Source: Betaproteobacteria bacterium (GTDB taxonomy: Bacteria > Pseudomonadota > Gammaproteobacteria > Burkholderiales > SG8-41). Taken from it: 64,000 nucleotides of DNA. Positions within the stretch are counted from its first letter, which is position 1. Every line of letters starts with the position of its first letter. Below the pieces are notes generated by a model, which had not been told where the DNA came from, ran no database searches, and saw only the letters and a program-made list of their open reading frames with translations. The position numbers and the translations under genes were made by a program. This document shows positions 16,873 to 27,803 of the stretch, one piece after another. The stretch is from positions 62,001 through 126,000 of the forward strand of contig JAKFUS010000012.1 in NCBI GenBank assembly GCA_021732605.1, read 5' to 3'.

Positions 16873-17787
16873 ATGCAGAACAACAAACCTGCGCCAGCGT
16901 CGTCCGCCGCCAAAGGACCGTGCGTATTCCTCGATTACGATCAGGCGGAACTCGACGCCGCTTACAACCAGCGAACCTACGCGCCGCACTCGGATCACGT
17001 CCGTAACCGCATGTCGGTCAACAGTGACGCGGTACGCGCCAGGATCGGCGCGCCACAGCGCCTTGCCTATGGCCCTACTGAAATCGAAAAACTGGATATA
17101 TATCCAACCAGCCAGCCCAACGCGCCGGTCAATATCTATATCCACGGCGGCGCCTGGCGTCAGGGTCTGGCCAAGGGCTGCGGCTTCGCGGCCGAGCTTT
17201 TCGTCAACGCCGGAGCGCATTTTGTTGTACCCGATTTCGTTTTTGTTCAGGATGCCCCGGACAGCCTCAGAACGATGGCCGATCAGGTGCGCCGTGCCAT
17301 CGCCTGGGTTTACAACAATGCAGCAAGCTTCGGCGGCGATCCCGATCGCCTCTACCTCTCCGGGCATTCATCAGGCGGTCATCTTGCCGCAGTGGCGCTG
17401 ACTACCGACTGGAAACGGGATTTCGGTGTGCCACCTGACATCCTGAAAGGTGGTTTGTGCTGCAGCGGCATGTACGATCTGCACCCGGTTCGGCTCTCGG
17501 CACGCAGTTCGTATGTGCGATTCGATGACAAGATGGTCGATTCACTGAGCCCGATACTGCACATTGACGCAATCAACGCGCCATTGGTGCTGGCCTACGG
17601 CACCCTGGAGACACCCGAGTTCCAACGGCACGCGAAGACTTTTGCCGAAGCGGTCAGGAACGCGGGCAAGCCGGTCGAGTTGCTGGTCGGCGAAGGATAT
17701 AATCACTATGAAATCCGGGAAACACTCGGAAACCCTTACGGCCTGCTTGGACGCGCCGTCCTGCAGCAAATGAAACTGGGGCGATAG
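16873..17787 (+). CDS. Alpha/beta hydrolase (kynurenine formamidase/esterase-like)
   Basis: A 304-aa serine hydrolase. The oxyanion motif HGGAW is at 91-95. The nucleophile elbow GHSSGG at 164-169 has Ser166 as catalytic residue. A candidate catalytic His278 lies in GYNHYE. The HGGxW-GxSxGG pattern is typical of arylformamidase-like and BD-FAE-like enzymes, which hydrolyse N-formyl or ester bonds. It lies 5 bp after a Bug gene and before the aconitase-type genes; hydrolysis of a ring-cleavage product is a reasonable guess. Confidence 0.87.
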   Translation: MQNNKPAPASSAAKGPCVFLDYDQAELDAAYNQRTYAPHSDHVRNRMSVNSDAVRARIGAPQRLAYGPTEIEKLDIYPTSQPNAPVNIYIHGGAWRQGLAKGCGFAAELFVNAGAHFVVPDFVFVQDAPDSLRTMADQVRRAIAWVYNNAASFGGDPDRLYLSGHSSGGHLAAVALTTDWKRDFGVPPDILKGGLCCSGMYDLHPVRLSARSSYVRFDDKMVDSLSPILHIDAINAPLVLAYGTLETPEFQRHAKTFAEAVRNAGKPVELLVGEGYNHYEIRETLGNPYGLLGRAVLQQMKLGR

Positions 17788-17869
17788 CATAATACTGGTC
17801 TGATCCAGCTCCGTTGTCTTGCCTCCTTGCTGTCCGGTCAAGTCAACCCGGGCTTTAAAGGAATCATCC

Positions 17870-19138
17870 ATGGGCATGACCGCAGTAGAAAAAGTGCTGG
17901 CCGCCAAAAGCGGTCGCAGTAGCGTGAAGCCGGGTGATGTGGTCTCCCCCGACCCCGACTACATCATGATCCACGACGGCGTGGTGATGGGCGCCAAACG
18001 CGAACTTGACGCCCTCGGCATCAGTCGTCTAGCGGCCCCGGACAAAGTACTGATGGTCACCGACCATGACGTCATCTACGGCAGCCCGCGCGCAGCCGAA
18101 CGCGGTGCGTTCAACCGCAAGGCCGCAGCGCAATGGGGCGTAAAGAACTTTTTTGACGTCGGCCGCGGTGGTCATGGCCATATTTTCCCGATGGAAAGCG
18201 GCCTGCTGCTGCCGGGCATGTTTTATTTCGATAACGACCGCCATGCCACCAATGCCGGTGCCATCGGCGCTTTCGGTTTCCGCATGGGCAGCGAAATCAG
18301 CCGCGTGCTGGCCACCGGCACCAATTGGGTCATGGTGCCGAAAACCGTGCAACTGACACTGAAGGGACAGTTAAAGCCGGGCGTGCATGCACGCGATGTC
18401 GGCTTTCATTTTGCGGCGATGCTGAAGCAGGAAAAGCTCACGGCCGACCTTGATTACCGCGTACTCGAATACGCCGGCGACCTTGACCAGTTCGACCTCG
18501 CCTCACGCGCGGCGCTGTGTTCAACACCGACGGAGATCCGTGCCTACGGCGTGTTCGTGCCGCCGTCAAAAGCCATACTCGAATTGGCAAAATCCCGCGC
18601 ACAGCGTCCTTTCATTCCCGTGTATTCTGATGTCGATGCGCGTTACGATGCCAACCTTACGCTGGACATCTCGCAACTGGAACCACAGGTGTCATTGCCG
18701 GGCAGCGTCGAAAATGCAGTCAATGTCTCTGAAGTCGAAGGCACGGTCATTGACCACGCCTTCATCGGCTCCTGCGGCTCCGGCATGTGGGAAGACATGA
18801 CAGCCGCCGCGGCAATCCTCAAGGGCCGCCGCCTCGCACCCAATGTGCGGCTGTTCATCGCCCCCGGCACCGAGGCCACCAACCGCCGGCTCGCGGCCGA
18901 AGGCCTGCTCGGTATTTTCATCGAGGCCGGCGCGGTGATGCTGCCGCCCGGCTGCGGCCCCTGCAACGACGCGGTGATCGGGCCGGTGCATTCAGGCGAG
19001 GTTTCGATTTCGACGGCAACCAACAACAACGCCGGCCGTTTCGGTGCGCGGGATGCAAAACTCTATCTCGGCAGCCCCGCCACGGTGGCCGCATCCGCAG
19101 TGGCAGGCAAAATCGCCGATGCGCGTAAAATGAATTGA
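17870..19138 (+). CDS. Aconitase-superfamily large subunit (LeuC/DmdA-like)
   Basis: A 422-aa [4Fe-4S] (de)hydratase large subunit, paralogous to 9902-11173. Cluster cysteines are Cys302 (IGSCGSGM), Cys362 and Cys365 (GCGPCNDA). The ATG at 17870 follows AAAGGAATCATCC. The small subunit gene begins 16 bp after its stop codon. Its role is likely reversible hydration of an unsaturated di- or tricarboxylate. Classical LeuC is excluded as the simple answer, because leuB and other leucine genes are absent and the SCTN motif is changed to SCGS. Confidence 0.87.
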   Translation: MGMTAVEKVLAAKSGRSSVKPGDVVSPDPDYIMIHDGVVMGAKRELDALGISRLAAPDKVLMVTDHDVIYGSPRAAERGAFNRKAAAQWGVKNFFDVGRGGHGHIFPMESGLLLPGMFYFDNDRHATNAGAIGAFGFRMGSEISRVLATGTNWVMVPKTVQLTLKGQLKPGVHARDVGFHFAAMLKQEKLTADLDYRVLEYAGDLDQFDLASRAALCSTPTEIRAYGVFVPPSKAILELAKSRAQRPFIPVYSDVDARYDANLTLDISQLEPQVSLPGSVENAVNVSEVEGTVIDHAFIGSCGSGMWEDMTAAAAILKGRRLAPNVRLFIAPGTEATNRRLAAEGLLGIFIEAGAVMLPPGCGPCNDAVIGPVHSGEVSISTATNNNAGRFGARDAKLYLGSPATVAASAVAGKIADARKMN

Positions 19139-19154
19139 AGATCAGGAAAGACTT

Positions 19155-19691
19155 ATGAGCGAATTTGCATGGGTTCTGAAAGGCCGTTGCTACAAACTAG
19201 GTCATGACGTCTGGCATGCCGGCGGCGTGGTGCCGAACTGGCTCATCACCGGCCGCCACTTTGATGCCAAAGACATCATTCCGCACCTTTTTGAGGAAAC
19301 CGATCCCGGGTTCCACACCCGCTGCAAACCCGGTGACATCATTGTCACCGGTCGCAATTTCGGCATGGGCCCGAAAATGAACGGTTACATCGCAATGCAG
19401 GCACTGGGCCTGGGCCTGGTCTGCGAAACCATGCCTTTCCTCGCCTACCGCGCCGCCATCGGCTGCGGCGTACGCGTGATGACCGACTGCGTCAACGTTA
19501 CCGACATGTGTGAAACCGGCGACGAGCTCGAAGTCAATTTCCGCGACGGCTTTTTTATCAACCACACCCGCGATTTCCGCCGCGAATATCCGCCGCTGCC
19601 CGATGCGCTGATGGAAATCGTCGAACTCGGCGGCAATGCCGGCTGGCTGCAGCAATGGCAGACCAGGCGCGCTGCGGCCTCCGTATCGTGA
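19155..19691 (+). CDS. Aconitase-superfamily small (swivel) subunit with altered active-site loop
   Basis: A 178-aa swivelling domain like LeuD or DmdB. The position of the usual GxNFGxGSSREH loop reads GRNFGMGPKMNG (residues 66-77), so the catalytic Ser and substrate Arg of canonical aconitases are absent. Six cysteines are present, more than usual. It follows its large subunit closely and overlaps the GNAT gene by four bases. It should form a heterodimer with the protein at 17870 and perhaps also with the orphan at 9902. Confidence 0.82.
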   Translation: MSEFAWVLKGRCYKLGHDVWHAGGVVPNWLITGRHFDAKDIIPHLFEETDPGFHTRCKPGDIIVTGRNFGMGPKMNGYIAMQALGLGLVCETMPFLAYRAAIGCGVRVMTDCVNVTDMCETGDELEVNFRDGFFINHTRDFRREYPPLPDALMEIVELGGNAGWLQQWQTRRAAASVS

Positions 19692-20440
19692 CTCCGTTCC
19701 GCAACAATCATGGCCAGCCTGTCGGTTTTCCGGTACAGGACTGGTCGCCGCCGCCACTGCCGCCGCTTGAGGTTTTGACTGGCCACTATTGCCGACTGGA
19801 AGCACTGGATCCCGAGCGCCACGCCGAACAATTACATGCCGCAAATTCGCTGGAAGCTGATGACCGGGGCTGGACCTATGTCGGCTACGGGCCGTTTGCG
19901 ACAGCCGCCGACTATCGCCAATGGACGGAAACCTACGGCCAGCGCGACGATCACCGCTTTTACGCCATCATCGATCTCGACAGCGGCAGGGCTGCTGGAG
20001 TTGCCGCCTACCTGCGCATGGATCCCGCCAGCGGCAGCATAGAGGTTGGCGCCATCAAATATACGCCGCTGATTTCACGGCAACCGGCCGCCACCGAGGC
20101 CATGCATTTGATGATGCACCATGCGTTTAAACTGGGTTACCGCCGCTATGAATGGAAATGCGACGCACTGAACGAACCCTCGCGCCTCGCTGCGGAGCGC
20201 CTCGGATTTTCCTATGAAGGCACGTTTTGCCAGGCGCTGATTTACAAGGGCCGCAATCGCGATACGGCCTGGTTTTCGGTCATCGACCGCGAATGGCCTG
20301 CCCTCAAGACCGCGCATGAACAATGGCTGGCACCGGACAATTTCGACGCCCAGGGCCATCAGATCGTCAGCCTTTCCGGACTGACCGCAGCGCTGCTGCG
20401 TCAGCACCACTGGACGGTAGTGCCCGAAGAGCATCAGTAA
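19688..20440 (+). CDS. GNAT-family acetyltransferase (RimJ/RimL-like)
   Basis: A 250-aa protein of the Acetyltransf_3 type. The GNAT core is visible as IEVGAIKYTPLISRQPAATE, with the acetyl-CoA-binding region after it, and RRYEWKCDALNEPSRLAAE followed by RLGFSYEG. The GTG at 19688 overlaps the previous stop codon (GTGA), implying coupling; an ATG at 19655 is in frame but would overlap by 37 bp. Close relatives are often annotated as N-acetyltransferases of unknown target. Its role in the operon is unclear. Confidence 0.8.
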   Translation: MTPFRNNHGQPVGFPVQDWSPPPLPPLEVLTGHYCRLEALDPERHAEQLHAANSLEADDRGWTYVGYGPFATAADYRQWTETYGQRDDHRFYAIIDLDSGRAAGVAAYLRMDPASGSIEVGAIKYTPLISRQPAATEAMHLMMHHAFKLGYRRYEWKCDALNEPSRLAAERLGFSYEGTFCQALIYKGRNRDTAWFSVIDREWPALKTAHEQWLAPDNFDAQGHQIVSLSGLTAALLRQHHWTVVPEEHQ

Positions 20441-20460
20441 CTATTTGTTTTATTTACGTT
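20438..20460. repeat. AT-rich interspersed motif, copy 3, spanning two stop codons
   Basis: On the minus strand it reads AAATAAAACAAATAGTTAC, a variant of the motif at 8131. It contains the stop codon of the GNAT gene (20438-20440) and that of the convergent ATP-grasp gene (20450-20452). Confidence 0.5.
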
Positions 20461-21478
20461 TTTTATCGCGGGCGCGCGACTCCGCCGCAGTAATGATGCG
20501 ACGCAGCGCGTCAACGTAAGTCACACCGGCAAAACACACGTTGTTGCCCATCGCATGCGGATGCAAGTCCGGATTGGCATTGGCCTCGAGAAATACCAGT
20601 CGTCCATCCGGCGTCAGCCGGTAATCGACGCGACCGTAATCGCGCAGCTTCAGTGCATGAAAAATTGCGCGGCTGGCGCTTTCAACATCACGCTGCAGAT
20701 TGCGCGACAGTTTCGCCACCCGCCAGCGCACCCGCCAGCGCGTGCGATAGGCGCCGTCATTTTTTAATTTGTAGGATGCAAATTCCGGCGCGCCCCGTCC
20801 CTTGCGACCGATCACCAGTTCCACTGCCGGCATCACCTCGGGTGCGCTGCCGAGCAACGCGACATACAGATCACAACCTTCGATAAATTCCTCGCAGATC
20901 AGCGGCGCCGCTACACGTTTACGCAGCACACGCACGCGCTGCACCAGCTCGCGTTCGTTTTTGACCAGTGAATTGCCGCGCACCTCGTCGGAACCGTCAC
21001 CGAACTGCGGCTTGACGATCAGCGGATAGGGTACACGCGGATTGCGAATCGGGCCGCGCGGCGGAATCACAAAATGCCGTGGCACAGCAACGCCGAGGTC
21101 GGCGACGATGTGTTTGGACAGCGCCTTGTCGCGTGCCAGCCTGAGCCCGCTCAATCCGGTCCCTGTGTACGGTATTTGCAGCAGATCGAGCAGCCCGGCA
21201 ATCGCCGCGTCCTGGCTGCGGTCACCGTCTACGCATTCGGTGAGGTTGAACACCAGCCGCGGTTTCAGCGCGCGCAGCCCGGCAATCACCGGCTCCACCG
21301 CGGCATCAAACGGCAGCACCGTGACGTTGAGGCCTTGCGCGCGCAGGACCTCCAGCAGATAGGCTTCGACACTGCTGCGTTCCGGCGTAAAATGGCCGGA
21401 TGTCCCGCGTTCGCCCGCCTCGGCATCCACCAGCAGCGCAATGTCGCAGCGCTTGTTATCGATTTTCAGTCGCGCCAT
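20450..21478 (-). CDS. ATP-grasp ligase, D-alanine-D-alanine ligase-like
   Basis: A 342-aa ATP-grasp protein. Visible are an N-terminal Rossmann-like domain (RLVFNLTECVDGD), the ATP-grasp start YTGTGLSGLRLARDKALSK, the phosphate-binding LIVKPQFGDGSDEV and the metal site VFLEANANPDLHP. The start at 21478 is preferred because the N-terminus then begins with the first strand; upstream in-frame residues look non-coding. It differs from Ddl and is not in a cell-wall cluster, so it may join other amino acids or peptides. It is divergent from the Bug gene at 21604. Confidence 0.82.
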   Translation of the reverse strand: MARLKIDNKRCDIALLVDAEAGERGTSGHFTPERSSVEAYLLEVLRAQGLNVTVLPFDAAVEPVIAGLRALKPRLVFNLTECVDGDRSQDAAIAGLLDLLQIPYTGTGLSGLRLARDKALSKHIVADLGVAVPRHFVIPPRGPIRNPRVPYPLIVKPQFGDGSDEVRGNSLVKNERELVQRVRVLRKRVAAPLICEEFIEGCDLYVALLGSAPEVMPAVELVIGRKGRGAPEFASYKLKNDGAYRTRWRVRWRVAKLSRNLQRDVESASRAIFHALKLRDYGRVDYRLTPDGRLVFLEANANPDLHPHAMGNNVCFAGVTYVDALRRIITAAESRARDKKRK

Positions 21479-21603
21479 GGCCGAAATTGTAACCTGCGGC
21501 GGGCTCTGCACCCTTGCGTTGCGTTGCGTACCGGGCGCTGCTATCTTCTCCACTCGTGCGTGCACTAACACCAACAAACAACCCGTCGCGCCCTGGAGGA
21601 AAC

Positions 21604-22575
21604 ATGAAACTCAATGCTTTTACGGTTAAAACAATTACTACAACGGTGCTGGCCTTTGCCGCACTGGCTTCCGGCGCTGCCGTCGCACAATCCTGCCCCG
21701 AGAAAAACATCAATTACTGGCAGGCCTTCCCCGCCGGCGGCGAATCCGACATTTCGGCACGTCACCAGCAGCTGGTGCTGAAAAAGCGCTGCCCTGCCAT
21801 CGAAACCATCGTCCAGTACAAACCCGGTGCCGGCGGCGGCCTGATGTGGGCGCAGATCAACAACATGCCCGCAGACGGCTACAACGTCATCGGCGTCAAC
21901 CTGCCGCACATCGTGCTGCAACCGTTCGAAGGCCAGGTCCAGTACAAAACCGATGACGTGATGCCGGTCTACTGGTTTCACTACACGCCAGACGCGCTGG
22001 TGGTGCCCGCCGACAGCCCGATCAAGTCATTCCAGGATCTGATCAAGATGGCGAAAGCGCAACCGGGCAAGTTGACGCTCGCGGGCTCCGGCACCAATTC
22101 AGCCAATCATGCTGCTCATGAAAAACTCAATCTGGTCGGCGGCGTTCAGACCACTTATATTCCGTTCAAGGGTACCGGCGACATGACCACCGCAGTGTTG
22201 GGCGGGCACGTGACCGGCGCCATGTCGTATTCGGCGTTTGCCATCAACAACAAAGGCAAGGTACGCGCGCTGGCCGTAGCGATGGACAAGCGCCATCCGC
22301 TGTTGCCTGATGTGCCGACGTTCAAGGAACTGGGCTTCGACTGGATCGACGGCGCTTATCGCGGCATCGGCATGCCGAAATCAACGCCGCCCGAGGCACG
22401 CAAGCGCATGTCCGACCTTTGGGCGTCGCTCAACAACGAGCCGGAGATGAAGGAACTCGCCGCCAAAAGCGGTTTTGAGCTGGTCAATGTCGGCGTCGAC
22501 AAGATGGAGCCGTTCATGAAGGAACGCATCCGCGCCTACACTGAAGTGGCGAAACGCATGGGGCTCGCCAAGTAA
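21604..22575 (+). CDS. Bug-family (TctC-type) substrate-binding protein, divergent subgroup
   Basis: A 323-aa receptor with a clear signal peptide ending AAVAQ and GGAGGAAAC before the ATG. The mature start is unusual: SCPEKNINYWQAFPAGGESD, with Cys residues at the mature N-terminus and in KKRCPAIE, which could form a disulfide. Motifs YKPGAGGGLMW and YIPFKGTGDMTTAVLGG confirm the family. It is followed by a bidirectional terminator. No permease partner is nearby. Confidence 0.9.
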   Translation: MKLNAFTVKTITTTVLAFAALASGAAVAQSCPEKNINYWQAFPAGGESDISARHQQLVLKKRCPAIETIVQYKPGAGGGLMWAQINNMPADGYNVIGVNLPHIVLQPFEGQVQYKTDDVMPVYWFHYTPDALVVPADSPIKSFQDLIKMAKAQPGKLTLAGSGTNSANHAAHEKLNLVGGVQTTYIPFKGTGDMTTAVLGGHVTGAMSYSAFAINNKGKVRALAVAMDKRHPLLPDVPTFKELGFDWIDGAYRGIGMPKSTPPEARKRMSDLWASLNNEPEMKELAAKSGFELVNVGVDKMEPFMKERIRAYTEVAKRMGLAK

Positions 22576-22587
22576 CCCTGCTTAACG

Positions 22588-22620
22588 AAAAAAACAACGG
22601 GGCCTGCGGGCCCCGTTGTT
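22588..22620. terminator. Bidirectional terminator between convergent genes
   Basis: A perfect 12-bp stem, AACAACGGGGCC (22593-22604) with GGCCCCGTTGTT (22609-22620), has a 4-nt loop. The A run at 22588-22594 gives a T7 tract on the minus strand, so it serves best for the Mo-hydroxylase gene at 22656. Confidence 0.85.
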
Positions 22621-22655
22621 ACGTCAACACTTCCAAATTCGATAAGCGCCCTGGC

Positions 22656-24901
22656 TCAGGCGATGCTGACACCTGCCTCTGCCATGGCATGCAACACGCG
22701 CTCCGGCAGCAGCGGCTGCTGCCGGAGCCGCACCCCCGTCAACTGATGCAGCGCATTGGCGATGGCCGAAGGGACGAGCGGCGTCGCCATTTGTCCGGCT
22801 CCCGTAGGATGGTTGCGCGTCTGTATCAGCTTGATGTGGATGTTGGGAATGTCGCGCATCCGCGGCACGTGATAGTCGAAAAAGTTCGACTGTTTGACCG
22901 CGCCATCGACAATATCAATGCGTTCAGTCAGCGCCAGTCCAAGGCCATAGACAATTGAACTCTGCGTCTGCGCAATGATGTTGTCGGGCTGCACCGCAAT
23001 CCCGGCGTCAATGACGCACCAGAAATCATGCACCCGGATACTGCCATTTTTGGCCAGTGACACTTCGGCAATGCCCGCCACCTGTGTGCCGCTGTAATCG
23101 AGATAGGCCATACCAAGTCCGCGTCCTTGGCGCTTGCGCCCCCACTCGGCCATGCGTGCGACTTCTTCAATGGTGTGTTTCGCCCGTTGTGCCCGCGGCG
23201 TGCCGGCGAGTTGCCGGATGCGGAACTCAACCGGATCGACGCCCAGTTTCGCCGCCAGTTCATCAATGAATACCTCGTTGGCAAAGCTGTTCTGGCCGAC
23301 GCCAATGGCGCGCAGCGGTGCAGTACGCATGCCGGTGTCCTGCTGCAATCCCTCCGCCAGCCGGTGCGCGATGTCATAGGTCGGCAGTTCCGTGCCGCGC
23401 ATGGCGATATTGTCGCGCCCCTTGGATTCCTTGTAGCGCACCGGATCCATGAAAGCGAGCACGCGGTCGCTGACCACGCGATGATGCCAGGCGACGATCT
23501 TGCCCTGACTGTCGAGGCCGGCTCGGATACGGTTCACGTAGAGCGGGCGGAAGCGGCCGTTATGCACGTCGTCCTCTCGCGTCCATATCACCTTGACCGG
23601 TTTGCCGGCCGCTTTCGACATCAGCACCGAGTCGATGATGAACTCGACGTCACGGTTGCCGCGACGGCCGAACCCGCCGCCGAGCAGCATGCCGTTGAAT
23701 TTGACTTTCGCTTCGGGAATGCCCAGCGCTTCAGCCGCTGCCGTGACGGCGACGGTCTGACTTTGCGTACCACACCAGATCTCGCAGCCGTCGGCAGTAA
23801 CCGCCGCCACTGAATTCAGCGGCTCCATCTGCGCGTGGTAGGCATAGTCGGCGCGATATTCGCCCTCGAACACTGTCGCTGCCTTGGCGATGGCGCCGGC
23901 AGCATCTCCCTCTGTTTCCCAAGCCACGCCCTTGGCGTTCGGGTCCTTGGCCAGGGCGGCAAACTGCGCGTAGCCCTTGTCGTTTGAAAACCCCCAGCCC
24001 GTGGCCTTGCGCGACCAGGTGACCTTAAGCGCTTTTTTTGCTTTGAAGGCCGCCCAAGGATTCTGCGCGATCACTCCGACGCCGAATTTCAGCGGCACAA
24101 TCTGCAACACGCCGTCGATGGCCCGCGCCTCGCGGTCATCGATGAGTTCCGGGGCCGCACCTTCCATCGGCTCGCGCAGGATTGCGCCATACACCATGCC
24201 CGGCACCTGCACGTCGATACTGTATTGCGCAGAGCCATTGACCTTGCCGGCAACATCCACCCGCGGCAGATCCTTGCCGATCAGCCGGAACTGCGCCTTG
24301 GCCACCGGTTCGACGGTCACTTCCGGGGCCTGCGCCGGGACTTTGGCAAAAGCCGCAATCTCGCCGTAGGACAGGCGGCGCCCGCTCCGCGGATGCACCG
24401 CATATCCGGGCTCGCTGGCCACTTCGGCCAGCGGCACCCCCCAGCGCTGCGCCGCATTGTCGAGCAGCACGTAACGCACCTGAGCGCCGAATTGCCGCAG
24501 ATTGTTGAAATAGCCGGTTATCGTCGCGCTGCCCGCGGTGTATTGCAGAAAACGGAATGCCGGGTTGCCGTAGAGTTTGTCGTTGGGCGGTGCGGCAATG
24601 ATGCGCACTTTGGACCAGTCAGCGTCCATTTCGTCGGCGACAATCACCGGCAGCGCCGTCAGCGAACCTTGCCCCATCTCCGCTGCAGGCGACATGATCG
24701 CCACCGTGCCGTCGGTGAGCACCGTGACCCAGTTGTTGAGGCTGACGCTGCCCACATTGTTCATCGCAGCGGCTTCAGCCGCGCCCGCCATCAAATGCTG
24801 AAGTCCCGGCGTTGCCACAGCAACGCCGAAGGTCAGGCCCGCAGTGCCCACCATGAACCGGCGGCGACCGGCATTGACCGGTTTTTTTGCAGTGCTTATT
24901 T

Positions 24902-24905
<4 letters not shown>
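22656..24905 (-). CDS. Molybdenum hydroxylase large subunit (IorB-like), Tat-exported
   Basis: A 749-aa xanthine-oxidase-family molybdopterin subunit. A Tat signal (RRRFMVG, residues 14-20) points to export with its partner. Cofactor-binding segments include [19 protein letters not shown] and [13 protein letters not shown]. At the place of the catalytic Glu (usual GxGE near the C-terminus) it reads GAGQMATP, with Gln705, which is unusual. Its ATG overlaps the TGA of the iron-sulfur subunit (ATGA). It probably hydroxylates an aldehyde or N-heterocycle if active. No cytochrome or maturation gene adjoins. Confidence 0.88.
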
Positions 24906-25381
<476 letters not shown>

Positions 25382-25514
25382 GTACTCCTCCTTGTGCGCA
25401 GCTGAGACGCCCCCGGCACTCGCGCAGTCTGCTGCCGCGCTGAGTCACATCAGATTCTATTCCAACCATCATCTACAACGCCGGTAAACCGCGCCTCTAC
25501 CAAGAGGGCTGCAA

Positions 25515-25540
25515 GCCATTGTTTTTATTTATTAAATTTT
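25515..25540 (-). repeat. AT-rich interspersed motif, copy 4, at stop codon
   Basis: On the minus strand it runs from the TAA stop of the M24 gene into AATAAATAAAAACAATGGCTT. The last part (AAAAACAATGGCTT) also occurs at 32735-32748. Confidence 0.5.
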
Positions 25541-26745
25541 ATCCCCGGCGCGAAACAAACCACGCGGCGCACAGTGCAGGCGCTCATAACCGTCGCGGGT
25601 GATACGCAGCAACTCGCCAACCTGAACACCGGCACGCTGGGATTCATCGCCTTCAGTGCTCACCGGATTGGGCTGTACCACCACCGTCATGTTTTCCTCC
25701 AGAATCATCTGCGGCAGGGCGCGGCCTGCCATACGACTCTTGGTGCCGATGATCGGTTGGAAATAACCGCCGCCGAAACCATGCACCAGATCGTCGCAGA
25801 CGGTGTACCCCTTTTTCTCGATCAATCCAGTGGCATCCATGATCTCCTGCATCGTCGCGCCATGACGCAACACCCTGGTCACCGCATCAAAGGTCGCCTC
25901 GGCCGTCGCATGCAGATCGGCGTAACGCGGTGTCGGGTCGGCATCCACTGTGAAGGTACGCAGGATCTGCCCCGGATAATCCCACCAGTAGGCGGACAGC
26001 TCACAAAACACGATGTCACCGGACTGCACTTTGCGCGGCGACGGATGCTGCGGCGGCACATAAATATGCGGCTGCGCCATCGAGGTCACGCCGATGTAAT
26101 GGATCATCGTCGTGCCGCCGAGTTTGACGTAGGCGCTTTCAACCAGTGCGCCGAGTTCACGCTCGTCCATACCCACACGTGTGCCGGCCACCAGCGCGCG
26201 CAATCCGGCGTCAGACAATGCGGCACCGATACGCAGCCAGTCGATTTCCTCCTCCGATTTGCGCATCCGGAGCTGGGTATATTCAGCATCCAGCAGCACC
26301 ATGTCGAACACCGCTTCCAGCTGACGGAACTTGGACACCAGCAGCGGTCCGATAATGCCGACGCGTTTTGCGCCGCGATTCTTCAGCTCGGCAATGGTTT
26401 TGGCGATGCCCTGGTGTTCTCCCCAGCGCACATCAACACCCACGGCGATTTTGCGTCCCAGCGGGAAGTGGTTGTACCACTCCATATGCATGAGCGTCTG
26501 TTCGGCGGGTTTAAAAATGACATAAGCCTCGACCGTGCCCGGCCAGCCTGTCGCCCACTGCACGGCATTGCCGGTGCGATGATCAGTGACCACCAGCAGA
26601 TGATCACAACCGTGTTTGGCCATGACCGCAGCCAGCGCATGATGGCGGCGCGCATATTCGGTATCCGAAAAACGCGGATACTGTTGCTGCATGATCGACT
26701 GCAGTCGTGGTTCCAGTTGCAGCGGACTCATTACATCCACAGTGC

Positions 26746-26749
<4 letters not shown>
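25532..26749 (-). CDS. M24-fold (creatinase/prolidase-like) protein lacking metal ligands
   Basis: A 405-aa two-domain pita-bread protein with the length of creatinase. The five metal ligands of aminopeptidase P-type enzymes align with Glu250 and Gln261 (FCELSAYW and YPGQILRTF, 11 apart as in the family), His323 (VHGFGGGY), Gln359 and Gly378. Four of five are therefore changed, so a dinuclear metal site is unlikely. A metal-free C-N hydrolase like creatinase is the best guess. It overlaps the aldo/keto reductase gene by four bases. It probably acts on a small molecule, not a peptide. Confidence 0.85.
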
Positions 26750-27729
<980 letters not shown>

Positions 27730-27752
27730 CGCGACCTGCCTTTGCAGAAATA

Positions 27753-27784
27753 CAAAAAAACAGGCGGCGCATGCGGCGCCGCCC
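27753..27784 (-). terminator. Rho-independent terminator
   Basis: On the minus strand the 8-bp stem GGCGGCGC/GCGCCGCC (27776-27783 with 27763-27770, 5-nt loop) is followed two bases later by T7. It lies between the Bug gene and the aldo/keto reductase gene and probably separates or attenuates transcription within the cluster. Confidence 0.8.
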
Positions 27785-27803
27785 GTGTTGGCTGAAAAAC
27801 AGT

